Positions 28,708 to 37,012 of a DNA stretch of 64,000 bases are shown one piece after another (position 1 is the stretch's first letter; each line of letters opens with the position of its first letter). Source of the stretch: Leeuwenhoekiella blandensis MED217 (lineage in GTDB: Bacteria > Bacteroidota > Bacteroidia > Flavobacteriales > Flavobacteriaceae); contig NZ_CH672395.1 of NCBI RefSeq assembly GCF_000152985.1, forward strand, positions 2,422,209-2,486,208, in the 5' to 3' direction. The position numbers were made by a program, and so were the translations under genes. The notes under the pieces are model-generated. The model was not told where the DNA came from and searched no databases. It was given only the letters and a program-made list of their open reading frames with translations.

Positions 28708-29488
28708 ATCTCTGGAGCATCCAGAAAATCTTATAGTGTCCATCCAGGTTAGCCTGGATGGATTTTCTTTTTTTATCAAAAAAAGTACAGATGGATTGTG
28801 CATAGAATCAAAAAGTTTTGATTTTAAAAATGTGCACACGCCTCAACGCGCTTTAGAAGAGATCCAAAAGATCTTTGAGGCTACGCCTAGCCTCAATCAA
28901 GCATTTGAAGAAGTGATCGTGCTTTATGCAAACGAACTTTTTACAGTTGTACCGAAAGCTTTATTTGATGAAAATAGGCTTACCGATTACCTTAAGTTTA
29001 ATACCAAAATTCTTAAGACAGATTTCATCGTTTATGATGAGATCGAAACTTTAGATCTTGTCAATGTTTATGTTCCCTACACCAACATAAACAACTTCTT
29101 TTTTGATCACTTTGGTACATTCACCTATTACCACAGTCAATCAATACTTTTAAACAGCATTTTATCAAATGCTCAAAACAAACGTGCTGAAGTTTTTGTA
29201 CATTTTGAAAAAACCTCACTAACACTTATTGCTTATCAGGGTCAAAAACTTCTGTTAAGCAATCAGTTCAAATTTGAAACACCTCAAGATTGTATTTACT
29301 ATATTTTGTTTTGCTATGAGCAATTACAGCTTGATCCTGAAGTACACCAGCTTACTTTAAGCGGTAAAATATCTGAAGATGATGCAAACTACAAGCTTAT
29401 TTACGATTATGTTCGAGAGGTAGTGCTCAATAATAACAGCAAAGAAGATCATCAAAGCAGCTTTTTAAAATATCAACTGGGTTTATGA
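28697..29488 (+). CDS. DUF3822 family protein
   Basis: 263-residue protein with a Flavobacteriia-typical layout: LIVSIQVSLDGFSFFIKK at the N terminus, VVLNNNSKEDHQSSFLKYQL at the C terminus. The start at the ATG 28697 overlaps the previous stop by 11 bases; an earlier in-frame ATG at 28667 is less likely because it adds ten residues that do not look conserved. The fold resembles actin/ASKHA-type pairs (two similar halves), but this is inference. Ends with 4-base overlap to rsmD. Confidence 0.8.
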   Translation: MTNKSLEHPENLIVSIQVSLDGFSFFIKKSTDGLCIESKSFDFKNVHTPQRALEEIQKIFEATPSLNQAFEEVIVLYANELFTVVPKALFDENRLTDYLKFNTKILKTDFIVYDEIETLDLVNVYVPYTNINNFFFDHFGTFTYYHSQSILLNSILSNAQNKRAEVFVHFEKTSLTLIAYQGQKLLLSNQFKFETPQDCIYYILFCYEQLQLDPEVHQLTLSGKISEDDANYKLIYDYVREVVLNNNSKEDHQSSFLKYQLGL

Positions 29489-30030
29489 GAATAATAAGTG
29501 GAAATTATAAAGGAAGACGCATCATCGCTCCAAAAAAATTACCTGTACGTCCAACTACAGATATGGCCAAGGAGTCCTTATTCAACATTCTCAGAAATCG
29601 CTACAGCTTTAGCACTATAAGCGTTTTAGACCTGTTTGCCGGTACAGGAAATATAAGTTATGAATTTGCTTCTAGAGGAGCTAAAGCGATCACAGCTGTA
29701 GATGCAAACGCAGGTTGTGCTCGATTTATACAACAAACTTCAGAGCAGTTAGAAATGAACATCAATGTGATTAAAGCAGATGTTTATGGCTATTTATCTA
29801 GAGCGGCAGAACAGCACGATTTAATTTTTGCAGACCCTCCATATGACTTTGAGACGACCGAATTTATAAAAATAGTAGATCTAGTCTTTGAGCAAAACTT
29901 GCTTTCTCAAGAAGGAACGTTGGTTATAGAACATAGTAAACATACCGATTTGCAAGAACATCCTTTATGTTTTGAGACGCGCAAATATGGCGGAAGTGTC
30001 TTTAGCTTTTTTTCTAAAAAAGATTCGTAA
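29485..30030 (+). CDS. rsmD: 16S rRNA (guanine-966 N2)-methyltransferase, RsmD family
   Basis: SAM-dependent methylase of 181 residues. It shows RIISGNYKGRRI and VRPTTDMAKESLFNIL (N-terminal RNA-binding strip), VLDLFAGTGNISYEFASRGA (motif I) and LIFADPPYDF (motif IV, NPPY type). Start overlaps the DUF3822 stop by 4 bases. Length and motifs are normal for RsmD. Confidence 0.94.
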   Translation: MRIISGNYKGRRIIAPKKLPVRPTTDMAKESLFNILRNRYSFSTISVLDLFAGTGNISYEFASRGAKAITAVDANAGCARFIQQTSEQLEMNINVIKADVYGYLSRAAEQHDLIFADPPYDFETTEFIKIVDLVFEQNLLSQEGTLVIEHSKHTDLQEHPLCFETRKYGGSVFSFFSKKDS

Positions 30031-30046
30031 AATACTGGCTTTTAGT

Positions 30047-30054
30047 TAATTTTG
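30047..30054 (+). promoter_or_regulatory. -7 box (TAATTTTG) before small hypothetical gene
   Basis: Exact TAnnTTTG. It contains the TTG at 30052 that could be taken as a start, which makes the TTG at 30073 a better start. Confidence 0.4.
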
Positions 30055-30072
30055 CTGAAAAATACACCCAAC

Positions 30073-30474
30073 TTGAATCCACTTAAAACTATTAAGTTAG
30101 ACTTTTGCGTCTTGAACTTTTACGATACGTTTGTCATTTCTGAAGTAAATGAAGGTGTAAACGTAAGTAAAGAACACATTGCAAAGGCACATCAAACCAT
30201 TGTTGATTTTTTTGGAAGCAATACCTATTATGGGTATATCTCGCTACGAATCAACGATTACAACGTAGATCCTACAGACTATTTATCGTGTCCTTTCTAT
30301 GACCACATTACCGGTATGGCAATTGTAAGCGATAAAGCTATTAAAAGGGAAACTGCAAATTTTGAACGTGCGTTCTTTAAAAAGTCGCTAGAAGTTTTTT
30401 ATACTGTTGAAGAAGCTGTAAACTGGATCACGACCTTACCTACAGAAAATTTAAATAAAAAAGCAGACCTATAA
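30073..30474 (+). CDS. Small conserved protein, possible STAS/SpoIIAA-like fold
   Basis: 133 residues from a TTG at 30073 (MNPLKTIKLDFCVLNFYDTF). No ATG exists upstream in frame; a TTG at 30052 lies in a promoter box. The strand-helix pattern and blocks VIDFF, YGYISLRIND and GMAIVSDKAIKRETANFE recall SpoIIAA/STAS-like proteins of Flavobacteriia, but no catalytic residue is visible and the assignment is weak. The last five codons (KKADL and stop) overlap the 3' end of the RNase P RNA gene on the other strand. Confidence 0.6.
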   Translation: MNPLKTIKLDFCVLNFYDTFVISEVNEGVNVSKEHIAKAHQTIVDFFGSNTYYGYISLRINDYNVDPTDYLSCPFYDHITGMAIVSDKAIKRETANFERAFFKKSLEVFYTVEEAVNWITTLPTENLNKKADL

Positions 30475-30775
30475 GCCGGATTCTGTTCTTACTCAAGAGT
30501 AATACCTTATCATTTATCTAGACAAACAATTACTTGTTTGCTCAATCTGCCTACCCTCCGACATCGCACGAGAAGCACTTAATTGTCGGTATACATGACA
30601 TTGCACCGCATAGAGTTTACCTGATTTCACTACAGCATTACCTGTACATCCTTTCTGTTGCACTGGTCCTAATAACCTAGAAAAATAGATTATTGACGGC
30701 CGTTAGCCGCTATGCCTCTCTGTGGTGTCCGGACTTTCCTCTCATTAAAAAACGAGCGATAAGGCGGTCTGCTTA
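30458..30775 (-). ncRNA. rnpB: RNase P RNA, bacterial type A
   Basis: Catalytic RNA that trims tRNA 5' leaders. On the minus strand it begins AAGCAGACCGCCTTATCGCT and contains GAGGAAAGTCCGGAC (the P4 core), then CCAGTGCAACAGAAAG, GGAGGGTAGGC, and near the 3' end ACAGAATCCGGCTTAT. The ends pair as helix P1: AAGCAGACC with GGTCTGCTT, followed by a U run. A -7 box (TACTTTTG, 30779-30786) would start transcription almost at the P1 base. The 3' end overlaps the coding end of the small gene at 30073-30474 by about 17 bases, convergently. Confidence 0.96.
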
Positions 30776-30778
30776 GCG

Positions 30779-30786
30779 CAAAAGTA
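30779..30786 (-). promoter_or_regulatory. Promoter -7 box (TACTTTTG) of rnpB
   Basis: Exact TAnnTTTG, 4 bases upstream of the proposed RNA 5' end, as expected for a Bacteroidota promoter. Confidence 0.65.
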
Positions 30787-30957
30787 AGCTTTTAATTAGA
30801 GCCGGTATACTGCTTACTGAAAATTGAAATTGAAAATTGTTGATAACATAATGGGAAAAATAGTCCAAGTTGAATGGCTATTGCTCAAGCTCTTTTTATA
30901 TTTGTTTCCTTTAGAAATTATAAGAGTTTCTATTCTAATTTTTACCACAATTCTGCA

Positions 30958-32049
30958 TTGGAACAGTTTATAGTATCAGCCCGAAAGTATAGACCTGCGA
31001 CGTTTAAAGACGTTGTAGGCCAGCAGGCCATTACCAATACACTCGAGAATGCAATCGCAAACAATCATCTGGCTCAGGCCTTGTTATTTACAGGACCGCG
31101 CGGTGTAGGTAAAACTACCTGTGCTCGTATTCTTGCAAAAAAAATAAATCAGGAGGCTGATGAGGTTGTTGATGAGAACGAAGACTATGCATTCAACATT
31201 TTTGAATTGGATGCTGCATCAAACAACTCGGTTGATGATATTAGAAATCTTATAGATCAAGTACGTATCGCCCCTCAAGTAGGAAACTACAAAGTCTATA
31301 TTATTGACGAGGTGCATATGCTTTCTTCTGCGGCTTTTAATGCGTTTTTAAAAACCCTTGAAGAACCGCCAAAACACGCGATTTTTATTCTCGCTACTAC
31401 TGAAAAGCACAAAATTCTACCTACGATTCTTTCAAGATGTCAAATTTTTGACTTCAAAAGAATCACGGTAAAGGATATACGTGAACATCTTGTTGATATA
31501 GCAAAACAAGAAGGTATTACAGCAGATGAAGAAGCTTTGCATATTATTGCACAAAAAGCTGATGGCGCCCTGCGTGACGCGCTTTCTACCTTTGACCGTG
31601 TAGTGAGTTTTTCTGGTGAAAATCTAACTCGTGCTGCAGTTACAGAAAATCTAAACGTTCTTGATTACGAAACGTATTTTGAAACTACAGATCTCATTTT
31701 AAATAATGATATCCCACAGCTATTGCTCAATTTTAACGAAATTCTGGCAAGAGGTTTTGATGGACATCATTTTATTGCAGGTTTAGCTTCGCACTATCGC
31801 GACTTGATGGTTTGCAAGCAACCGGCAACCATTGCGCTTCTTGAAGTTGGTGATCAAACCAAAAAGAGGTATCACGAGCAAGCGCAAAAAACAAGCTTCA
31901 GCTTTTTAATGCAAGCTTTAGAAAAAGCTAACGAATGTGACCTTAAATACAGAACAAGTCGCAATCCAAGACTACTGGTTGAACTTTGTTTAATGCAAAT
32001 GGCCTCTATCACTTTTGATGGAGAAAAAAAAAAGCCCGTGACTTTATAA
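30958..32049 (+). CDS. dnaX: DNA polymerase III gamma-like product, zero-frame part of dnaX
   Basis: Clamp-loader ATPase. From the TTG at 30958 the protein starts MEQFIVSARKYRPATFKDVVG. The AAA+ core has LLFTGPRGVGKTTCARIL (Walker A), IFELDAASNNSVDDIRNL, IIDEVHMLS (Walker B), FLKTLEEPP and TILSRCQIFDFKRI. The Cys zinc module between Walker A and the DAAS block is missing. The zero frame stops at 32047-32049, 13 bases after an A10-G run, giving 363 residues. An upstream ATG at 30874 would add an unrelated 28 residues. The missing tau domain continues in the -1 frame. Confidence 0.88.
   Translation: MEQFIVSARKYRPATFKDVVGQQAITNTLENAIANNHLAQALLFTGPRGVGKTTCARILAKKINQEADEVVDENEDYAFNIFELDAASNNSVDDIRNLIDQVRIAPQVGNYKVYIIDEVHMLSSAAFNAFLKTLEEPPKHAIFILATTEKHKILPTILSRCQIFDFKRITVKDIREHLVDIAKQEGITADEEALHIIAQKADGALRDALSTFDRVVSFSGENLTRAAVTENLNVLDYETYFETTDLILNNDIPQLLLNFNEILARGFDGHHFIAGLASHYRDLMVCKQPATIALLEVGDQTKKRYHEQAQKTSFSFLMQALEKANECDLKYRTSRNPRLLVELCLMQMASITFDGEKKKPVTL
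32024..32034 (+). promoter_or_regulatory. A10-G slippery site with A AAA AAG heptamer in dnaX
   Basis: In the zero frame the bases read GAA AAA AAA AAG CCC. The last seven, A AAA AAG, form the same heptamer used for -1 frameshifting in E. coli dnaX. A GGAG lies just before the A run. A -1 slip, or one added A in the transcript, joins the gamma part to the intact tau tail. A homopolymer base-call error gives the same appearance. Confidence 0.7.
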
Positions 32050-32726
32050 TTCCGGCTTCTCATTTTAAAACAGCTCAGCAACAGCAACCGAAACCAGCTA
32101 CTGCTCAAGAACCTCGGAATACTCCAACTCCAGCTGCTCAACAACAGGACATACCGTCTCAAAATAACAATACAGCTACAGAAACTTCAGTACAAGCAGA
32201 AACAGTTGAAGAACCTAAAGTAGTTCAAGAGCGACCACGCGTTAAGCCAGATCTATCGTCAAACAATCAACGTGTTTCGGGACTTTCATTAAAAGGATTA
32301 AGGCGAAAAAGAGAAATCTTAGAAAAACAAACCGAAAAAGAGGTTGACGCCAGCCAATTACCAAGAAAGCCTTTTACCGAAATTGCAATGCAAGCAGCCT
32401 GGAAAGAGTATGTTGCCAGATTGCAGAAAAAAGGTGAAAAAATATTAGCGTCAAATCTTGAGACAGACACACCTACGCTTAAAGGAACTACCATTCTACT
32501 GGAGTTCCCTAATGATACTATGCGTGTCGAACTCGAGCGTGCACAACACAACCTACTTGAATTTTTAAAGCGTAAATTAGAAAATTACGACATAACGATT
32601 GACATCACGGTTAATGAGGCGGCAGAACGCAAATACGCTTATACAACTCGTGAAAAATATGAGAAACTGAAGGATAAGAATCCTGATCTCGACTTATTAC
32701 GTAAAACTTTTGATCTCGATATCTAA
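32031..32726 (+). CDS. dnaX: DnaX tau-specific C-terminal part, -1 frame
   Basis: The -1 frame is open from the A10 run to the TAA at 32724. It reads ARDFIIPASHFKTAQQQQPK, then a glutamine/proline/threonine-rich linker of about 70 residues, then GLSLKGLRRKREILEKQ and a conserved C-terminal block (EIAMQAAWKEYVARLQKKGE to KTFDLDI). This matches the tau C-terminal layout of flavobacterial DnaX. Joined to the zero-frame part it gives a 589-residue protein. The TAA overlaps the ATG of miaE by one base, so this frame is translated in the usual gene order. The protein has no start of its own and needs the slip site. Confidence 0.82.
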   Translation, partial: KARDFIIPASHFKTAQQQQPKPATAQEPRNTPTPAAQQQDIPSQNNNTATETSVQAETVEEPKVVQERPRVKPDLSSNNQRVSGLSLKGLRRKREILEKQTEKEVDASQLPRKPFTEIAMQAAWKEYVARLQKKGEKILASNLETDTPTLKGTTILLEFPNDTMRVELERAQHNLLEFLKRKLENYDITIDITVNEAAERKYAYTTREKYEKLKDKNPDLDLLRKTFDLDI

Positions 32727-33307
32727 TGTTAGGACTAAAATTACCCACAGACCCCAGATGGGTCAACATCGTAGAAATGAATATCGATGATATTCTCACA
32801 GACCATGCATTTTGTGAACAGAAGGCCGCATCTACAGCCATATCTCTAATGGTGTCATTTCCTGAATATACAGAATTGGTACAAGAAATGATCGCTCTCG
32901 TAAAAGAAGAAATAAGCCATTTTAAGTTGGTACACGATAAGATCATTGCCCGAGGAAACACCTTAGGTCAAGACCGGAAAGATGCTTATGTAAACAAACT
33001 TTTAAAGTTTTTCCCTAAAGGAGGCAGCAGAACTACACAACTAGTGCATAGACTTCTTTATGCGGCGTTAATTGAAGCCCGAAGCTGCGAACGCTTCAGA
33101 TTGCTTTCTCAAGAATTACAAGATGAAGAGTTACGTACTTTTTATCATAATCTAATGGTAAGTGAAGCCAACCATTACACGATGTTTTTAGGGTTTGCAA
33201 GAAAGTATGGTGATGAAAAAGAGGTTAACCAAAAATGGCAAGAGCTACTCGATTTTGAAGCCGAAATCATGAAAGACCTCAGTAAAGATCAAACCATTCA
33301 CGGTTAA
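32726..33307 (+). CDS. miaE: tRNA-(ms2io6A)-hydroxylase, MiaE-like diiron enzyme
   Basis: Ferritin-like diiron monooxygenase that hydroxylates the isopentenyl group of modified A37 in tRNA. Four-helix metal ligands are visible: HAFCEQKAAS (Glu), KEEISHF (ExxH), LIEARSCERF (Glu) and SEANHYTMF (ExxH). 193 residues. Its ATG overlaps the stop of the tau frame (TAATG), and a bidirectional terminator follows. Confidence 0.9.
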   Translation: MLGLKLPTDPRWVNIVEMNIDDILTDHAFCEQKAASTAISLMVSFPEYTELVQEMIALVKEEISHFKLVHDKIIARGNTLGQDRKDAYVNKLLKFFPKGGSRTTQLVHRLLYAALIEARSCERFRLLSQELQDEELRTFYHNLMVSEANHYTMFLGFARKYGDEKEVNQKWQELLDFEAEIMKDLSKDQTIHG

Positions 33308-33310
33308 ACT

Positions 33311-33347
33311 AAAAAAGCCATCTTAGAATTAAGATGGCTTTTTTATA
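33311..33347. terminator. Bidirectional terminator between miaE and porin gene
   Basis: Stem AAAAAGCCATCTTA / TAAGATGGCTTTTT with a GAAT loop; A run on one side and T run on the other. Works for both converging genes. Confidence 0.92.
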
Positions 33348-33365
33348 TCTAAATTATTGCAGTCA

Positions 33366-33953
33366 TTATAGGCGGTAAGATGCCATTAATGCAAAATATT
33401 GATTAGTTCCTTCAATGTTTTGATTGTTAGGTTCAATCACATTTCTAAATCCTACAGAATAACGAGCTTCTAAGGCAAGGAAATCAAAGATTTGAACTCC
33501 GATCCCACCAATACCCGAATAGTCAAAGTTCTTATAAATACCGTTGTTGTAAGAATTCCAAACGGCAATACCCACTTGTGGACCTAGGTGAATATTGAAT
33601 TTACCAAAATTCTTTTTGATCAAAAGCGGCAACTGAATATAATCAAGTTCTGCGCGTTCGTCAAAAGGTCTTTCTGGCACACCATTCACATCAAAACCAA
33701 AGTTTCCCTCAGGACCGGTGTTGGGCTTAATACCTTGGCCAGAGTACAATAGTTCTGGTTGAAACTGAAACGCACTACCTAAAGGAATTTCTGCAAAAAT
33801 ACCGGCTGCAAATCCGTAACGGGTACTTGAGTTCTCAAAAGCATCTCCATCAAGCGTTGAAAAGTTCATCCCCATTTTTGCACCGTAGCGCACTCCTTGA
33901 GCAAAAGTGCTTATCGAAGCTAAAAGAAATATTCCAAGTAAAAATTTCTTCAT
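33366..33953 (-). CDS. Outer-membrane beta-barrel (PorT-type) protein
   Basis: 195 residues. Signal peptide MKKFLLGIFLLASISTFAQ is cut after residue 19. Eight or so amphipathic strands follow: RYGAKMGMNFSTL, GFAAGIFAEIPLG, FQFQPELLYSG, YIQLPLLIKKNF, FNIHLGPQVGIAVW, LALEARYSVGFRNV and QYFALMASYRL. The last residue after Tyr-Arg-Leu is a barrel-like end. Fits the porin family beta-barrel of Bacteroidota; ligand unknown. Confidence 0.87.
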   Translation of the reverse strand: MKKFLLGIFLLASISTFAQGVRYGAKMGMNFSTLDGDAFENSSTRYGFAAGIFAEIPLGSAFQFQPELLYSGQGIKPNTGPEGNFGFDVNGVPERPFDERAELDYIQLPLLIKKNFGKFNIHLGPQVGIAVWNSYNNGIYKNFDYSGIGGIGVQIFDFLALEARYSVGFRNVIEPNNQNIEGTNQYFALMASYRL

Positions 33954-34024
33954 AAGTTAAAAGTTTTGTTTTGTTGAAGTTCAGTTCATTAACAAACAAT
34001 AATACTATTATTTTTAGTTTCAGC

Positions 34025-34924
34025 CTATGCCGGCTGTGTTTTATCGTTGTAAAGCGATTTTATTATACCATCTGATAATCCAATCTTGGGAACATAGATA
34101 TTTTTTGACCTACTCCACTTCATTGCAGAAAGGTATATACGTGTCGCCGGAATAATTACATCAGCTCGGTCAAGGTTTAGTCCAAGTTCTGTAACACGCT
34201 CCTCATAAGTATACGACTGAATAAACTCATAGAAAGTTACCATATAGAAATAGGTAAGTGGTTTGCCGTCTTTCTTACCACTTAGTTTAAAGATCTTATT
34301 GATATTACCTCCAGAACCTATCAAGTCAATTTTTTTATGCCCTTCGGTAACTTCTTTAATCCACTGCTCTACTTCGTTCCAGGTGTTGTGTCCTACAAGT
34401 CCTTCAAGCAAACGTACAGTTCCTAATTTAAAAGAGCGAGAGGCAACTACTTCTCCTCCGCTATACAGTGTAAATTCTGTACTACCACCACCAACATCTA
34501 CATATAAATACGATCGATCTGAAGTTATTAACGATTGCAAATCGGTATTGGCAATGATTGCCGCCTCATCGCTTCCGTCAATAATATTTATTGATACTCC
34601 GGTTTTTTTCTTGATCACTTTTACTACCTCACTCCCGTTGATAGCTTCACGCATTGCGGAAGTAGCACAAGCTTTATAGTCAACCACCTTATGCGACTTC
34701 ATCAACAATTTGAAAGCTTCCATAGTGTCGATCATTCGCTGAATATTCTCTTCAGATATTTTTTTCTCCTTAAAAACATCAGCCCCTAATCGAATAGGCA
34801 CACGTACTAAAGAACTCTTTCTAAAAATAGGATCACGACCTTCAACTTCTATTACGTTGGCAACCAGCAAACGTACGGCGTTAGATCCTATATCAATGGC
34901 TCCATATTTCTTTAGTTCAATCAT
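34025..34924 (-). CDS. ppx: Exopolyphosphatase, Ppx/GppA family, short form
   Basis: 299-residue ASKHA phosphatase. It shows YGAIDIGSNAVRLLVANV (phosphate 1 loop), ACATSAMREAINGSEVV, YLYVDVGGGSTEFTLY (phosphate 2 loop) and DLIGSGGNINKI. The family form in E. coli has about 510 residues; this one keeps only the catalytic domains, as in many bacteria. It cuts polyphosphate or pppGpp. The gene lies 3 bases after ppk1, so the two opposing polyphosphate enzymes are coupled. Confidence 0.92.
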   Translation of the reverse strand: MIELKKYGAIDIGSNAVRLLVANVIEVEGRDPIFRKSSLVRVPIRLGADVFKEKKISEENIQRMIDTMEAFKLLMKSHKVVDYKACATSAMREAINGSEVVKVIKKKTGVSINIIDGSDEAAIIANTDLQSLITSDRSYLYVDVGGGSTEFTLYSGGEVVASRSFKLGTVRLLEGLVGHNTWNEVEQWIKEVTEGHKKIDLIGSGGNINKIFKLSGKKDGKPLTYFYMVTFYEFIQSYTYEERVTELGLNLDRADVIIPATRIYLSAMKWSRSKNIYVPKIGLSDGIIKSLYNDKTQPA

Positions 34925-34927
34925 AAT

Positions 34928-37012
34928 TTAATTTAGTTTATTCAAGTAGTAATCGTAAGTGGCAAATTGAGAGCGTAGCGGAGCTTCATCGTTTTTACGG
35001 TATGCGTTATCCTGTGCTGCGGTAATCTCTCGCGCTTTTACGTTATCATTCCAACATATTGTATACGTGTCAATAATCTCCTGCTTGATGTCTTCATCAT
35101 AAATGGGGCAAGTAACTTCTACCCTATTGTCTAAGTTACGCGTCATCCAGTCTGACGAAGAGATAAAGACCTTCTCATCACCTTCTTCACCAAAGATCAT
35201 CACTCTTGGATGCTCAAGAAACTTGTCTACAATACTTATAAGACGAATGTTTTCACTCATTCCTTCAACCCCGGGAATCAAACAACAAACCCCGCGTATG
35301 ATCATATCTATTTGAACTCCGGCTGCACTGGCTGCATACAATTTATCGATGATCGCATAATTTGACATGCTGTTAAGTTTCAGTCTGATATATCCTTTAC
35401 CTCCACTTTTGACTTTCTTGATTTCATTTTCGATCAACTTGTAAAACGTGTTGCGCGCGTAATGTGGTGAAATAACCAAATGCTGATACGTGTTTACGAT
35501 GTAGTTGGTATCAAAGAAATTAAAGAGTTTACTCAGATCTTTAAGTATCTGCTTGTTTGCCGTAAAAAGCGTGTAATCTGTGTAAATACGGGCGGTCATC
35601 CCGTTGAAGTTTCCGGTACTTATAAAACCATAACGTTTTAAGCGCGAACCTTCTTGACGCTCAATGACACAAACTTTACTGTGCACTTTAAGCCCTGGAA
35701 CGCCAAAAATAAGTTTAACGCCTTCGTCCTGCATTTTATTGGCATAGCGCATATTGCTCTCTTCGTCAAAACGCGCACGCAATTCGATTTGCACGGTAAC
35801 CTCTTTACCATTTTTAGCAGCATTTATCAATGCACTTGCCACGTGGCTTAATTTTGCCAAACGATAAATCGTAATTTTTATCGTCTTTACCTTAGGATCT
35901 AATGCTGCCTCGCGCAAAAACTTGATCACGTATGCAAAAGTGTGATAGGGTGTATATTGTAAAAAGTCTTTCTCTGCAACCTTTTTAAACATACTGTCAT
36001 TCAAGCTGATGCCCTTTATAGGAAGTGGTTTTTGCTTGGCATAGAGTAAATCATTGCGCCCCAAACTCGGGAAGCCCATGTAATCCTTCCGATTATGATA
36101 ACGCCCTCCAGGAATAATACTATCTGTATATTCTATTCCTAGTTTTTTAAGCAGAAAAGCCAACGTATCGCTGTCTATTGTTTGATCGTGAACAAAACGT
36201 ACAGGCTCTGCATCTTCTCTTCCTTTTACACTTTTTGAAAGCTTTTCAATGAAACTTTTTCCTAGATCAGATTCGAGATCTAACTCGGCATCACGCGTGA
36301 TCTTAATCATATGAGCAGAAATCTCATCGTATTCAAATATGCTGAAGACCGACTCTAAGTTATACCGAATCAAGTCATCTAAAATCATGATGTAATCATT
36401 ACCATCTACCTGCGGAAGCACAACAAAACGATCGAGTTCGCTTGGGATTTCTACCAAAGCATAAATAGGCTTTTTACTGCCCTTTTTCTTCATAGTTATC
36501 GTGAGATAGGCTTCTAAATCCTGGATACGCGGAAGCTCTAGATCATCGTTTAGAACTATGGTAACAAGCGCCGGACTCACCTTTTCTGTAAAAAAGGATT
36601 TGATATACTCGCTATGTTCAGGGAAGTGAACCTCGTTTTCTTTGATCACATAAATTCCTTCCTCTTTTAAATGCTGAAGAATATCATCAATGATATTCAA
36701 ACTTTCTTCTTGCTGCTGAATAACGATTTTTGTGATCTTCTCCAGAAGCTCATCTGCGGCATAAACACCTAAAGCTTTTCTACCTTTTTTACCGGCTTCT
36801 ACAATACGTTTTACCGTAGCATAACGTACTTTAAAAAATTCGTCAAGGTTGTTAGAAAAAATACCCACAAAACGCAAGCGCTCAATTAACGGAACGCTTT
36901 CATCTGCTGCCTCTTGCAATACTCTGGCATTAAACTGCAGCCAGCTAATTTCTCTATTGATATAACGAGACTCGTCTGCCCCTAATGTTGCCATATTTAA
37001 TCTGTTATCCAT
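34928..37012 (-). CDS. ppk1: Polyphosphate kinase 1
   Basis: Makes polyphosphate from ATP. 694 residues, standard for PPK1. It shows NREISWLQFNARVLQEAAD, LRFVGIFSNNLDEFF (N domain), the catalytic His block GLKVHSKVCVIER, FISTGNFN, and IYTDYTLF, TRNLDNRVEV at the C-terminal PLD-like half. sixA ends at 37013, one base upstream of its start codon, and ppx follows 3 bases after its stop. Regulation not visible. Confidence 0.95.
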   Translation of the reverse strand: MDNRLNMATLGADESRYINREISWLQFNARVLQEAADESVPLIERLRFVGIFSNNLDEFFKVRYATVKRIVEAGKKGRKALGVYAADELLEKITKIVIQQQEESLNIIDDILQHLKEEGIYVIKENEVHFPEHSEYIKSFFTEKVSPALVTIVLNDDLELPRIQDLEAYLTITMKKKGSKKPIYALVEIPSELDRFVVLPQVDGNDYIMILDDLIRYNLESVFSIFEYDEISAHMIKITRDAELDLESDLGKSFIEKLSKSVKGREDAEPVRFVHDQTIDSDTLAFLLKKLGIEYTDSIIPGGRYHNRKDYMGFPSLGRNDLLYAKQKPLPIKGISLNDSMFKKVAEKDFLQYTPYHTFAYVIKFLREAALDPKVKTIKITIYRLAKLSHVASALINAAKNGKEVTVQIELRARFDEESNMRYANKMQDEGVKLIFGVPGLKVHSKVCVIERQEGSRLKRYGFISTGNFNGMTARIYTDYTLFTANKQILKDLSKLFNFFDTNYIVNTYQHLVISPHYARNTFYKLIENEIKKVKSGGKGYIRLKLNSMSNYAIIDKLYAASAAGVQIDMIIRGVCCLIPGVEGMSENIRLISIVDKFLEHPRVMIFGEEGDEKVFISSSDWMTRNLDNRVEVTCPIYDEDIKQEIIDTYTICWNDNVKAREITAAQDNAYRKNDEAPLRSQFATYDYYLNKLN

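Noticed and set aside
32031..32080. Strong hairpin as stimulator of dnaX frameshifting
   Set aside because: Only an AGCC/GGCT pairing with mismatches could be drawn; not enough to claim.
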